This document shows positions 12,021-23,959 of a DNA stretch of 64,000 nt, piece after piece. Position numbers and translations under genes: made by a program. The DNA lies in contig NC_056765.1 in NCBI RefSeq assembly GCF_018687715.1, positions 5,878,501 to 5,942,500 on the forward strand, written 5' to 3'. The notes under the pieces were generated by a model. The model searched no databases and was not told the origin of the DNA. It saw nothing but the letters and a program-made list of their open reading frames with translations. Source of the DNA: Carya illinoinensis (Eukaryota; Streptophyta; Magnoliopsida; Fagales; Juglandaceae). Position 1 is the stretch's first letter. Every line of letters begins with the position of its first letter.

Positions 12021-14760
12021 CTCATACTCGCTGGACCACTGAGACTATGGTGGAGCTGTGATGTCTGAGGCCTTAATAAACCCCTTTCTAGCTTCCTCTA
12101 ACAATCTGTTATCCTCAGTATTACCCGATTGCAGCACCTTACCTTCCAATTGAATGATCCGATCTACCCATCGTGCAATATTGTTTAAAACATTACCAAT
12201 AGAGACGCGATTCCACTCCTTTAAAGTATGTTTCAGACGCTTCAACTTGGCAGCCAAATTCAAGAGGCCATCGAATTTTGTAGCTTCCTCCTAACTTTTT
12301 GCAACCATGTCTCTAAACTGTGCATGTGTAGTCCACATGCGTCGGAAAAAAAAGGCCTTGGTCCATAAAACTGTTTAGAAGTTGAAATTTTGAGGTGCAG
12401 CGGACAATGATCAGAAGTACTTCTTGCCAAAATAAAAACTTTCGCGGTAGGGTACTTCCGTATGAATTCTTGATTAACCATTACCCAATCTAGTTTAGCC
12501 ATATTCAGCCTCGCCCTTCTTGCCCATTCCACCATGAGTATCTTGAACCCTCTTCTTGAATCTCCAAGAGTCCACAGTTCATTATGCAATTGCTAAAATC
12601 ATCTCTAACTCCCTGAGGCTTTAAAAGCCACCAACTTTTTCATGATCATACTGTATAACATTAAAATCACGCCTAGCCACCCACGGAATGTCGTGTCTTT
12701 GAACTGTCTCCAACTCTTGCCAAAGACGTTGCACTGTCCCAGATTGAAAACAACTCGCGTAAATAAACGATATCAGTATCTCAATTCCATCTTTTTTATA
12801 CAGTCCAAAATTCTGTTGCTTAGTACAGGATACAATTTGCATAGAAACATCCTTTTGCCAAAAAACCCATATCTTGCCTTCTTGTTGAGAATTAGTCATG
12901 AAATTATCAAACTTCAATTTCGTCGCCCATTTCTTAATACGACATTCAGCTGCGAACGGTTCCAAAATGGCCAGTACATCTGGTTGTGTCTCAACAATAT
13001 TCTTCTGTAATTGTAGAAAAGAACTACACAACCCCTCACATTCCAGACTAAAATGTTGTCTAACATATCAAGCTTGTTTAGAGGACCGAGTGATCATACT
13101 CGGTGGTGCAGCTATAACTTTTTTCTTCTTCTTCAACTTTGCAATTGGCATTTCAGTTTCATGCTCTGTCTCCATTACTACATTCTTTGTATTTTCGAAT
13201 CCTTCAATATCATCTCCTTCCTGACGAAAACTAGGCTTCATCCCTGAGTTCACATCCATTTCCGCAACTATGGCATGCCATTTACATCTTTCCACATTTG
13301 GATTAATAGACAAATCCGCTTCAGTTCCCAAAACCTGCAGATTAATTCCCTCAGCCTCCAAATTCTTAGCCATTCCCTCCTTCATTCGGGTCAACCTTGA
13401 TGATTCTTCGTCTATGTCCTCCCCACAACCTAACTATTGCCATACTCCAATTGCATTATTTGTATATGGGTTGTACCCGAAGCTAACTCCTGTTCTCCAG
13501 TCTGCTCATGCAAGCCAGTACTGTCCTCCATTCCAATATCACCATCTACCACAAGATCAGAAATCCTGTTTAATTCTGCATCCACAATTTCTTTCAATAG
13601 TAATGATGCTTCACCTCGGATATTTTCAACCCCTTCTGTATCCCTCGGAACATCAGACATGGTAACCAAATCCAGAACCACTTCCATGTTCATATCCCTG
13701 CATCTCGATTCTGTCGTTCCTCTTTCAATACATTTCAGTGTTTGGCCATCCTGCTGTTTTGCATTTTGATCATCCATTGTTAAGGATGACACCATCACCC
13801 CATCCTGCATATCATACAAAACCGGTTTCTCTATTGCCTTTTCCTCCGTTTCCTATGATTGCATTTGATCCTTTTTATTCACTGATTTCCACACCCGGTT
13901 TTGTCTCTCAATTCTCTTGAAATCTCCGCGAGCCTGAGGCAAGGCCCTTTTTTGATTTCCTGCATGTAACTTTTCCCTTCTGCACGCACTATTCGAGTGA
14001 CCTTGTTGACGACACGTCGAACAACATGCTGGTAGGGTTTCAAATATCACTTCCTGAAAATGGCTTCCCGTTTTATTGGGAGGACCAATCCAAAAATAAT
14101 GCCTATGCTTTTTAGAAATATCCATCTCCACACACATTCTTGCTCCCTCTGGCCTTGAAACACAGGCCGTTGCATTGTCTCTTTTCAGATATCTACCATA
14201 AGGTCCTGTAAAAATCTTCAACGTAGACTCATGGAAAAAATGCGGTTGTAACCCTGGTAAAAAAATCCATACCGTGCTAACAACGATTCCTCATACTCAT
14301 TAAACGAGGGAGTCCATTGAAAAATTTTATAGGGAATGTTAGCAATATCCACCACTTCCCTTGACATAGCAGTAACAAAATCAGCTACATTCGTCATTCG
14401 GACCAAGACATTTCAAGCCCTTCTCATGGCACCAACAAACGGCATTGAGGACACTCCCCAACGATTTTTAATGTATCCCCGAATAACATCCAGAGAAGGA
14501 CGTCGACGCTGCTAGAATGTTAACACCACTGAGAATCGAAATGGAGCCAACGTTCTCGTGATTTCTTCCTTGTTGAAAACAAAGCAAAGGTCCACCTCAA
14601 TCAATTTTGCTTCACGCATGGGTACCACTACCTCTGGCATAGGCAATGGACGTGACGAAACGATATCAGCAAGCGTCCTCACCATGTCAGGCAAGGACCC
14701 AGAAGCCGCCATAGTGGCCAGGCGACGGCCACATATACACCAGCCCTAGTAATACGATGA
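12021..14760 (-). pseudogene. LINE (L1-type) 5' half: ORF1 and endonuclease
   Basis: On the minus strand from the ATG at 14,712 (MAASGSLPDMVRTLADIV) is a DUF4283-type ORF1. It contains MTNVADFVTAMSREVVDIAN, then MKIFTGPYGRYLKRDNAT, a single CCHC knuckle (CSTCRQQGHSNSAC, near 14,000) and a long acidic tail. An AP-endonuclease segment follows (LAILEPFAAE near 12,960, LISFIYAS, and a decayed WVARRDFNVIQ in place of the usual GDFN). Next come NMAKLDWVMVNQEF with STSDHCPLHL, and then the coiled linker (LKRLKHTLKEWNRVSIGNV) at 12,045-12,263, where it stops. Frameshifts and stops separate the pieces. It lacks RT and has lost its 3' end, unusual for a LINE, which normally loses its 5' end. This suggests that copia element 2 and later deletion cut it. 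Confidence 0.85.
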
Positions 14761-14816
14761 AAACCCTAGAGAGCGTTTTTAGTAACGTCTTGGAGTGACC
14801 TAAACAAACTCTTAAG

Positions 14817-14838
14817 TATATATATATATATATATATA
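14817..14838. repeat. (TA)n microsatellite
   Basis: An uninterrupted TA dinucleotide run of about 11 units lies just outside the 5' end of the minus-strand LINE. Confidence 0.9.
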
Positions 14839-14839
14839 G

Positions 14840-15477
14840 ACACGCGCGGAATACTATGGTTGAGAGAGGACACGACAGTTTATATATTATGGTTGGTCCT
14901 ATATTTATTCTTTTTCTTTTAGAGGAATGTATGACACCTGTGCAATACTTTATGATTACAAATATCATTTTTTTATAAAGAGATTATTATCTTCCATGAA
15001 AGAAAATCTATTGATGCGCATTGAGCCACAAGACACTTTTACAACAGTTTAAGTTTTTCTTCGTGCCAAACTAGAGATCAAAAGCCTATAACCACTAGAT
15101 CGATCTCCATTTTTCCGAAAATGGTTTTTTCTTGAATGTGATCGATCCATATAGAAAATGACCAAAGGTTCAAAAGCCATTGCAGTGACAGGTGAACATA
15201 TCATTTTTCATGGTTGTAAGTTGGATCTTCTAGGCCGGTACAAAGATTTTGAAGTGGATTAAACCTTTGGAATGGTTGACCTCAGATTGGCTTTACGATT
15301 TAAGGTTCTTTTGAAGTAGGTTTTGATCACGTGGTTACAAAAATCTTTGTGTTGTTTGGTATACCAGTACTTTATTAAGTTGTTGTACTTTTGTATGTCT
15401 GGTATTCGATTGATAATTGACTTTAAGTAATTAAATTGGTAATATTATGAATGGGAATTAGACTTGGTAAGTTTATT
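14840..15477. other. unassigned spacer between LINE copies
   Basis: About 640 bp of AT-rich DNA with stops in all frames. No gene, LTR or MITE was recognised. If the ankyrin-repeat gene at 28-30 kb continues leftwards, this would be part of its intron. Confidence 0.4.
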
Positions 15478-15656
15478 TGCTCCTAGGCGCCTATTTTGAT
15501 CATATTCTGTTATGGTTGGATACTAATGCTGGGTTGATTAGAAGGAGGGGGGAAAGGCCATTTAGATTCTAAGCTATGTGGGTGGGGGACAGCGAGTGTT
15601 CAGGTATTATTGGGAAGGCTTGGAATGGGGGAGATGGAGTAATTTCTTTGAGTTAT
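15478..15656 (+). pseudogene. LINE (element C), end of endonuclease, left of CACTA insertion
   Basis: The plus strand encodes FDHILLWLDTNAG, then RRRGERPFRF and AMWVGDSECSGIIGKAWNGG. This is the conserved end of the endonuclease and start of the linker in plant L1 LINEs (SDH..., RRxxRPFRFExMW). It is cut at 15,656 by the CACTA element, and the linker continues in the same sense at 24,611. One stop (TAA after FRF) replaces the usual Glu. The left boundary is approximate and looks like a 5' truncation of the LINE. Confidence 0.75.
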
Positions 15657-15669
15657 CACTACAAAAAAA

Positions 15670-16660
15670 AGCAGATTTGCCGGCGTTGGTTATATGCCGG
15701 CAACTATAAAAAAAACGCCGCTAATTAATTCGCGGCGTTTTTCTAACGGCGCAACCGTCCGCCGGTAATGGAGGGTCGCTATTTTCATTGTTCCGGCGTT
15801 TGCGCAAACGCCGGTATTTGTAAATCTCATTAGTGGCGTTTGGATCAATTTAGCGGCATTTCATGAAACGCCGCCACAATAATTAATATTAACAGCGTTT
15901 CTCGAAATGCCGCCACTTTATCGTTGCCATCCCCTGGCATATACTAGCGGCGTTACCATAAACGCCACTGCTACTACATTATCGACCCATCAGTTAAATT
16001 GACGACATTTATTTAAATGCCACTAATAATACGTTGGCGGCGGCACATTGAATTTTTTAACAGCGTTTATTCTACTGCCACCATTTTTTCAAATAGCGGC
16101 GTTACGATAAATGCCGCTACTAGTAATTTGCCGACTCATCATATAAATTGGCGGCATTTTTTTAAATGCCACTAATAGTATCTTGGCGGCGTCACATTGA
16201 ATAATTTAATGGCGTTTAACTAAATGCCGCCAATGACCTAATTTCCAGCGATTATCTAAAAGCCGCCACAAGTAAACTGCCCGCTCGTCATATAATGTGG
16301 CGGCATTTCTTTAAATGCCACTAATAGTACTTTGGCAAATTTATTAACGGCGTTTATCTAAACAACGCTAATTTTTAAAATAACGGCGTTAACATAAACG
16401 CCACTGCATTACGTTGCCAGCGCATCATATAAATTAACGGTGTTTATTTAAATGCCACTACTAGTACGTTGACGGCACATTGAATTTATTAACGGCATTT
16501 ATCTAAATGCCACCATGAGTTTGCTGCCACCACATTGCATAAATTAACAACGTAATGTAAACACCCCCACTAGTTCATTGCTAGCGCATTTTTTAAATTA
16601 ACGGTGTTATTATAAACGTTGCTACAAAAATGTTGCCAGCACATTGCATTAATTACCAAC
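15670..16660. repeat. CACTA left subterminal repeat array
   Basis: About 1 kb contains dozens of short direct and inverted copies of motifs such as GGCGGCGTT, AAACGCCGC, TAACGGCGTTT and AAATGCCACTA, spaced roughly 20-40 bp apart and increasingly decayed inwards. Such arrays bind the TNPA-type accessory protein in known CACTA elements. Confidence 0.9.
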
Positions 16661-16804
16661 CTTTAGAACACACCAATAATATGATATACCATAATAAATA
16701 AATTAATAATAAATATGATATAATGGATCATTATTCATATAATAATAAAAAAAAAAGTAACACAAATCACATTACATGAAAGCTCTTCTTCATGGATAAT
16801 TATT

Positions 16805-17280
16805 TTACTTTACATTATGTTTGTCGTTAACTTTCCGACCATTTCTTTCATGGGTAGTTCTTCTTCTACCAGATCAACCCAAAACAAGCAAACGACCACC
16901 AAGATTGATCCAATAACTCCACCAGCTGGAAGGTGAGAAGGCATGACATAAGAATTTCTCAAAGTGCGCCCATCATGGATTTGGAATTTTGAATGCTGTA
17001 ATATAAAAAATTGCAATGCAACCATTAATATCTACCACATGAAAAGGGTAGTTGAGGCTAAAATATTTTAGGACGGAGAAGAATTTATACTTCTCAATAT
17101 TTTAATATTCCTCAAATTATGTTACAACCAAGCATAATGAACCGTATGTTTGCCGTTATATCATGTATACTATTGACTTCAAACAACTTTTTGAGATATA
17201 ATTAGTCTCACCATTGTATACGTCCACCAGTCCTTTATATACATCCGCCAATCCTTTGAAGAATCCTGTTTTGACAACCA
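16805..17280 (-). pseudogene. captured receptor-kinase 3' exons (transmembrane segment)
   Basis: Minus-strand exon-like blocks continue the receptor fragment to the right. One near 17,230-17,270 is preceded by an AACAG acceptor (GFFKGLADVYKGLVDVYN). Another, near 16,805-17,010, contains a hydrophobic helix, AGGVIGSILVVVCLFW, followed by charged residues, fitting a single membrane pass. No kinase domain follows before the CACTA subterminal array. Assignment to the same gene rests on order, strand and the transmembrane helix, so it is tentative. Confidence 0.5.
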
Positions 17281-17424
17281 AAACAAACCAATATATAAAA
17301 AATTAGAAATCGAAGAATTTTAAAAAAGATAGAAATAGTCAAGATCACGTACAAGATCTCGACTACTACTTGAAAGTGTTGCATATTTTTCAAGCATGCA
17401 TTCTTCTGCGTACGTACATACCAT

Positions 17425-17879
17425 TATCACATTAAATTTTATTCACGTCATTGAGGTAGCAATTGTTGGGTCCCTCACATTGACAAGAAACATGTAGCCA
17501 ATTAAACTTAAAACCGCATAACAATTCGTTTCGAATCTCTTCGCAGGAAGCAATTTTTGGATATATTGACGGCCTTCCCTCGATATTAGGGATATTTGCT
17601 CTATTCGACAAGATTCCTCCACCTGCCCTGGATATGGAGGTCTATCTAGATATTTAACATATCTATGCATATCATGGGAAGACGATGAAGAGTTGGAAGA
17701 ATATACTTCGGTCTTAAAGCAATAAGTTGAATCGTTCCAATAAAAGGATGTATTCACTTGCTTTTCACAGCTCAAGAAAACCATAGTAATTAGTAATGGG
17801 AAATATGGTGAGTAAAAAAATGGATGCAACCAGCTTAAATTACCAGGGATAGAAGCCGAGAAATGATATCTCTGAATAC
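17425..17879 (-). pseudogene. captured GUB_WAK/LRK10L-type receptor ectodomain fragment
   Basis: The minus strand encodes the C-terminal half of the galacturonan-binding ectodomain found in LRK10-like and WAK-associated receptor kinases. Visible are SASIPGNLSWLHPFF, VFLSCEKQVNTSFY, SSSHDMHRYV and VEESCRIEQISLIS. After a one-base frameshift near 17,530 come SCEEIRNELLCGFKFNWLHV and the Cys-rich CQCEGPNNCYLNDVN. The right end has a plausible splice acceptor (TTTCTCAG, bases 17,880-17,881 on the plus strand). It lies between CACTA termini and next to a fragment of an unrelated gene, so it was captured by the transposon. The frameshift makes it a pseudogene. Confidence 0.8.
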
Positions 17880-17973
17880 CTGAGAAATGACAAGTAATAT
17901 TTTTAGAAGCAAGCACCCTCATTTCGGGCCCCTGACACATTTATTTTACATGAAACATAACATTAATCATTAC

Positions 17974-18079
17974 CTGATAGACTCCGAGTGTACAAGACTT
18001 AAAACCAGCTGGACAATATTCAAAGTAATATTTCCATGTCCTTATAAATTTTTCATCAAAGCCAAGAGCTACGATTTTG
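17974..18079 (-). pseudogene. captured exon of plant cyclopropane fatty acid synthase
   Basis: A clean exon on the minus strand is bounded by TTTGCAG (acceptor) and CAG|GTAATG (donor). It encodes about 35 residues including ALGFDEKFIRTWKYYFEYC and AGFKSCTLGVYQ. This matches the conserved C-terminal region of plant cyclopropane-fatty-acyl-phospholipid synthases, where ALGFxEKFIRTWEYYFDYC, AGFKSRTLGxYQ is typical. There is one suspicious change (Arg to Cys in FKSCTL). Only this exon is present and the rest of the enzyme is absent. It lies about 95 bp from the receptor fragment on the same strand, giving a chimeric exon order not seen in either parent gene. Confidence 0.8.
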
Positions 18080-18129
18080 CTGCAAATTAAAGGAATTAAC
18101 ATTAGCTCCTCAGCATCAAAATACAACAA

Positions 18130-20400
18130 CGTCGTCTAGTTAAGTAGCTTAGTTCTTATCATTTTCAATTTTACAACCAACGTAAAAGAAACATTATTTT
18201 CCCCATAATATTTTCAGTCAGAATAACAATATCAAGTTGTAATTTCTTTTATTCGAAGTATGACATGAATAACAATATTACATGATGGGTCGTCGCAGTT
18301 TGGTGGATCCTCCATTAATCGAAATGGATAGCCTATGTTTAGGATACAGCCATTAATATACTAAACACTACAAGTTTGATGGAGTAGAAAAAGAACGAAA
18401 AGGGATGTGAGTACTGCTGCAGGGAAGCTCAGAACGGATACAAAGGTTTAAATTAAAATAATGCAGATGCTACCCATTAATAACTATCGCAGACTCTGTT
18501 TCCTGCTCTGTGTTTGTGTTTTTCATTTCCAACACTCCTTCTCAGAAAGCTGATTAAGTGGGAGTCCAAATCTGTAAGCATGCTGGAAAGAAAGCCCAAA
18601 TCTATCAAGATTGAAAGCATAGGTAGAAGATAAAAACACATGCAGGGGAGAGGAATCTGAAAATTTAAGGAGAGGGGTGAACCTACTACCAACGTGAACT
18701 TGAAGATGATACCACCCAATTCTCCAAAAGAAAATCACAGCAGTGAAAAATAGAGAGAAATTAAAATCTGTTGGAATCAAGATGAGATGGGAAATCCTAC
18801 CTTCATACGATGATGGCTTCAACGGCCACCCGTTCCCTCGACTTACATGAATTCGAATAAAACACGCATCAAAATAACCAAATAAACTCAAATATACAGC
18901 TAAGAAAGATGTGTTACTTTGAGAGAGAGAGAGAGAGAGAGAGGGCAAAAGATCATTCAGCACCTTGCAATTTGGTGAGAAATCAAGTGCTATAGTCATC
19001 AACTCCACCGTCACTTCTCGTCACTGGCCACCAAGTCCTCCAACAACGAACAGAACAACTTATTCATGAGATCGCTTAAAAAAATAAAATAAAGCATTTG
19101 GGAGAACAAATTAAAGATGGCCTAAACATGGACTCGTGACCTAGGTTTCCTATGATGGAGACCCAAATTAAAGGTCATGAGTAATTTCCACGGAATTAAG
19201 GAGATCCAAGAAAGGCATCGACATTCGGTCGCCAAGGTAGATGAATCAAGAAAAATGTTTGAGATCCAAGAAACGGAGAATAAAGCTAGAAACTACATGA
19301 AATCTGGAACTGTGCGAAGGAGAAACTACATGAGGCGCTAATTGGCAGCGTACAAGAGACGCTAATTGCATAAAAGAGGGAACTTTGAATTTTCTGAAAT
19401 TTTGAGGCAACGTATGAGGCGCCAACTTAACTTTTCACTAGTTTTTGTTTTGATAACAATATTTTAAGAGAAATCTGAATATTCGTGCATGTATATCTTA
19501 ATGTAAAATTACCTTTTCTCCACCTCTATTTTCTAATTTCTTGATTATTTTTAACTCTTTCAATATTCCAATCCTATCTATAATTGAAACGTTAATATAA
19601 TATTTTTTCATATTATATATAATTATATTATATAATATATATAATAATAATATATGATTATATATTATATATAAGATAATGTTATTATAATGTTATGTTA
19701 ATATTAAAAATATATATAATAATGTTATTATAATCTTAAACATGAATATTTAATTGAGCATATGCTTTAAATATATACATTAACTACAAATCATTTCCAA
19801 TAACACAATTATATATACCCAGAGACTTCATAAAAATATTAACTTATTTGTTCAACACACAGAAATACCTCAATAAAATAAATTAGAGTCTCCATAAAGA
19901 CTAAGAAATATCCATTAGTCAAAATATCAAAATAATATAAAATAATCAATCTACCAAATAGGACTCTCTAATAAATACTTGTACCCTTTGGCACTTACTC
20001 CTCTATGGTCATCAAACCTTGCTAATATCTCTTATTCTTAAGCACCAAAATTATCTGAAAAATATTGTGAAGATATTGCAAAATAGCTCATGTCTATACC
20101 AGTTATAATAGAAAATATTTTCTCTTTTGTACATATTTCATGAGTAATGCAGAACAAAAAACTAAGGCTCTTTCAAATTTCTTTTCATAACAAAACATGC
20201 ATATTTTTCATAAAATCAATCTCAGTCCAATTGCTTTTTGTAATGTCTAGCATAGGAACCTCGCTTACGTAGACTTTTTAATTTCTCTAAATTTCCTCAC
20301 GATAGTGCCAAATGAAAATCAATCGTTGCCTATAAATAGACACATAACTTACTTAAATCTCTAATAAACCACAAATTTTGATATTTAAGCCTAAAATACT
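18130..20400. other. CACTA interior without recognised genes
   Basis: AT-rich sequence. A minus-strand open stretch at 18,523-19,014 is hydrophobic and low in complexity (it includes a (GA)n run near 18,919-18,943) and is not recognised. It may derive from a 5' leader of a captured gene. 19,570-19,760 is almost pure A/T. No other feature is supported. Confidence 0.4.
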
Positions 20401-20404
20401 AAAG

Positions 20405-20572
20405 AGTAATGCTATAATCCATACTTTCTTCCTATTTTCATCCCACTATGTAATATATGGCATTTTATTATCATTGGATGATAAAGAATCATCCAATAAA
20501 AAATAATCTAATGGTGATAAACATGCCACATCTTATATGGTATGATGAGAGTGGGATGATAGTATATTGTAT
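20405..20572. repeat. fold-back MITE, interrupted at its right end
   Basis: The left arm (TTTTCATCCCACTATGTAAT) and right arm (ATGAGAGTGGGATGATAGTAT) are inverted copies around a centre at about 20,490 (TTGGATGAT / ATCATCCAA). The right arm appears to continue after the next MITE at 21,086 onward, which makes this a MITE-in-MITE insertion. Confidence 0.5.
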
Positions 20573-21076
20573 CAGTTCTGCTACATACCCCTGGGGAATA
20601 ACCCCGCCGCGGCCCCGGGGCTGACGTGGCAATTAAAATATTAATAAAAAAATAATAATTATTTAAAAAAAAAAAAGAAAAAGAAATGGGAAAGTAACGC
20701 AGAAAGGTAAACGGCAGGGGGGGCGGGGGGAACTTGTGATGAAGAATTCTTGCGTCAATGACCCCTGGTTTGCATAAGAAGTATCCATTCAAGTTGAGAT
20801 AAATCCTTAAGACGACAACAAAAACTAGCACGAAGGAATAAAAGTTTTAACTCAGATTTCATAAAAAAATAACAGTGAAATATCCTACCTAAGACATAGA
20901 GACAAATAAAAAAAACTTCATTACAACAATTTCAAGCAGCATTCTTTTCAAGAATAAAAAGTTGATCAGACTAGAAGCATGATCTTTCACAATAAAACGG
21001 CGTCGTTTATCATTTAATGCCACATAGGCCCTGAGGCCGCAACGGGGATATAAGCCGGTTGCATATAGACTTATTG
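20573..21076. mobile_element. Mutator-like MITE with 9-bp TSD
   Basis: This 504-bp element is flanked on both sides by ATATTGTAT (20,564-20,572 and 21,077-21,085). Its ends form an imperfect inverted repeat of about 60 bp, with GC-rich blocks CCCCGCCGCGGCC / CCCCGTTGCGGCC and GTGGCA near the inner edge. A 9-bp duplication points to the Mutator superfamily. The GC-rich patch in this AT-rich surrounding is explained by the inverted repeat. Confidence 0.65.
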
Positions 21077-22008
21077 ATATTGTATAGAATTTTTCAATAC
21101 TAAATTAGCTTATTTTCTAAAAAATCTAAAATTGCTCATAACTCTAAGCTACCATCACTTCCCAAAATCGTCGACATTCACTTAATATTCCCCAAACAAT
21201 CAAAAGTCTATTTAAAAATAAGCCCAAATTAAAATATCTGTCTGAATTTTAAAAGTCAAGCCCATCTCAGTTCAACTAGGGTAGTAACGTGTGTATATAT
21301 ATATTATATGAAAAGGGTTCTTTAGTTGCAGTACGTATAATCTCCATTTTGGGAGTTATATTGGGCCAAGATAAGTCCAAAATTGGGTATACTCATTAGT
21401 AATATACTCATTAGTACGAATATACTCATTAGTAAATCCATTAACTGTGAACAAATAAGTTAATATTTTCTTCTTGCTATGAATTTTTTCAAAATTAAAA
21501 ATAAAAAATAATTGAAGGCTTTTTATTAAAAAAAATTCTGAAGTGGTTTAAAGCTTATCACGGCCGTACAACTCTTCCAATTGGATTAGAACTCTAGAAC
21601 CCTTGCCATTAAACATTGTCAGCCAAATTATCCTTCAAATATATATCCCCACGGCCCCACAGATAGTGCATCACGTTCCCATTAAACATCTTCCCCATTA
21701 ACACGCCTAGGGCTGCCGAATGTTTTCACAACACATAGATCGTGCATCACGTTCCCGAACAGCAACGCCTCCACACATCGTTTGATCATAACGCCGGCTA
21801 ATCCCATCTCCTCTTCCACATAGCAATGTCCCCACACTGCAGTTAAAAAACACCAGCCTTCCTCCCTTAAAATCACTGCAACGTGCTCTGTTTTTCACCC
21901 TCAAAACAGAGCACTTCAACTGCAGTTCAAACGTCATAGCCACGGCCCACCACACACGATACCGGGACCATCAGCAGAGGGCGCCAGAGAACAGCTCTCC
22001 ACTATCAA

Positions 22009-22530
22009 ACACTACCGTACGTAAGATTCTCTAACTCATTATTCCCTTTAGTTTAACCATTACCGCACATGATGTCCCTGCAATTTAACCATTATTCTGC
22101 TTATCATTATAATACAAACGCTATTAACTCTTGTTTAATTGTTATAATACATCCCCAAAATCGTTGCCGTATATGATGCACACTTCGATTGTCCATTCTT
22201 ACAGCCTCATATTCGTTATAATACAAACGGCAAACCCATAATAATACCGTACATGCAGTACTTTTCGATCAAAGCAGTCAAAAGACTTGAAAAATTACTT
22301 AAACATACATAAAAAGATCCTAAAAACCAACATAGTCTAATAAAGATTTTATTTTTTTTGTGTATTTTCTTTTGTTAAAATACTGCATGGCATTCTTATA
22401 AAGGGTTTCTCAGTAGGTATAATAAAATCTTTATTAGACTATGATGTGAATTAGCAATTTTAAATTTAGCAGTTTTTATTAGACTATAATACACTACCGT
22501 ACGTAAGATTCTCTAACCCAGTATTTTATT
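22009..22530. repeat. dispersed direct repeat pair inside CACTA
   Basis: CACTACCGTACGTAAGATTC with the following TCTAAC occurs near 22,009 and again near 22,491. The intervening DNA contains inverted copies of an AATAAAGATTTTATT / AATAAAATCTTTATT motif. It looks like an internal duplication; no coding content was seen. Confidence 0.55.
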
Positions 22531-22928
22531 AGACTGGCATGAATTAGCAATTAGCAATCTTTATTAAACAAACATGTTAAAATACTGCATGAAGTGAATT
22601 AGCAATTTTGAAATAAAATAATAAAAAAAACTTCAAAATATTACTACCGGTGTCATGAATTGTGGGCTGCTGTCCTTATTCATATAAAATATAAATTCTT
22701 GTGGTTAAAATTTCATGTTAAAACATTAGTTGTATCACCGTAAGCATTATTGGCTTGTTTATTCTTGTGGTTGTTTATATGCAAATTTATGCTTCTGATT
22801 ATATGCAAATTTAAGCTTTATTTTGCTTTACTTATACAATTAAATTATTTTCCATACTATGTTTTAAGTTATTGATGATCTTGCATTCTCATAGGTTTCT
22901 GTTTACATATTAATATTATAGTTAAACT

Positions 22929-23090
22929 ATGGACAAAAATTGGATGAAAAGACCTCGACATACAAAAGAGTATGTTGATGGTGTCAATGAGTTTTTGAAG
23001 TTTGCGTGCGAGAATTGTGATACAAATTCGTCGATTTGTTGCCCATGTAGAAAATGTGGATTATGTAAGATGTTCATCCTTATTACGTAA
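22929..23090 (+). pseudogene. TNP2 transposase-associated domain relic
   Basis: The ATG at 22,929 opens a 53-codon ORF: MDKNWMKRPRHTKEYVDGVN, EFLKFACENC, then ICCPCRKCG. This is the start of the Transpos_assoc domain (PF13963 type) at the N-terminus of CACTA TNP2 transposases, with its Trp, the Y-x-G-V-xx-F pattern and the Cys cluster. It ends at TAA 23,088-23,090. The long catalytic transposase domain that should follow is missing, so the element depends on a relative for movement. Confidence 0.8.
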
Positions 23091-23170
23091 GGTGAGCACT
23101 ATACATATGTTTAGTTGATATTAGTCAACCTTATTTTGAAATTTTTGGCCACTCATTTGAATTTATATTC

Positions 23171-23298
23171 AGGCTTTAGGACAAAATCAAAATGAGAATG
23201 AAGAGGAAGATAAAGATGAAGAAGAGGAAAATGCTGAAGAGGAAGAAGATCAAGAGGAAGATGAAGAAGAGGAAGAGAACGATGAGGACAATGATTGA
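23171..23298 (+). other. acidic open stretch after TNP2 relic
   Basis: After a good acceptor (TTATATTCAG) lies an open frame, ALGQNQNENEEEDKDEEEE, ending at TGA 23,296-23,298. It is almost wholly Glu/Asp. It may be a second exon spliced to the TNP2 relic, but no donor gives a clean in-frame join, so function and expression are unknown. Confidence 0.35.
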
Positions 23299-23959
23299 GG
23301 GTTAGGATTATAAGTTAGACTATAATTGAGACTATATTTATGGTATTTGTCATATATCGACGTTTGCTCTGTTTGATGGTATTTGCAACTTTCCTTAATT
23401 AAGACTAAATTTATGGTTATGACTTATATTGATGTTTGCTCTGTTTTGCTAAGTTGGAATCAGGACGGATTATAAAAGGATAAGTGCTGGATTATACATT
23501 AGTTTTACTACTCTTTTTGGAAGTTGTGAATCTTAGTATGATGTTTAACATATTTTGTCATAAAGTTCGCAAACGCCACATTCTTTTTAAAAAAATTAGA
23601 ATAAATACGAGATCCATATTAAAAGATTAAATTTTTAATAATAGACTATTTTTTTCAAAATGAATATTGTACGACACTTACACAATTTTTAAAAGGAATG
23701 CACAATACTTACATTACTGTATTATACATTACTTATTAAATATTAAAGGAAAGAAATTAAACGGCGTCATATTAAGATCTTGACGCGTGAACTCTCTTCT
23801 TTAGTTCTATTTAACCTCCCTCCCTCTAGAACTGGAATGCGATATATGGCATTTACAAGTAGGGCATCCTAGAAATTCAACTAAGATTTTGTGGGTATTT
23901 TCGTATCATTTAAATAAGTTTTTTTATTATTTTTATTATTTATTTTATTATCAATAAAT

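Noticed and set aside
15670..16660. CRISPR-like array of short repeats
   Set aside because: Repeats are irregular, occur in both orientations, have no fixed spacer length and are paired with CACTA ends in a plant genome; they are subterminal transposase-binding repeats.
18523..19014. 163-codon minus-strand open frame in the CACTA interior
   Set aside because: Hydrophobic, crosses a (GA)n run, no recognisable domain or splice-consistent neighbours; could be a captured leader, but coding is unsupported.
20580..20640. GC-rich patch as a possible CpG island or promoter
   Set aside because: It is one arm of the inverted repeat of the 504-bp Mutator-like MITE, mirrored at about 21,010-21,060.
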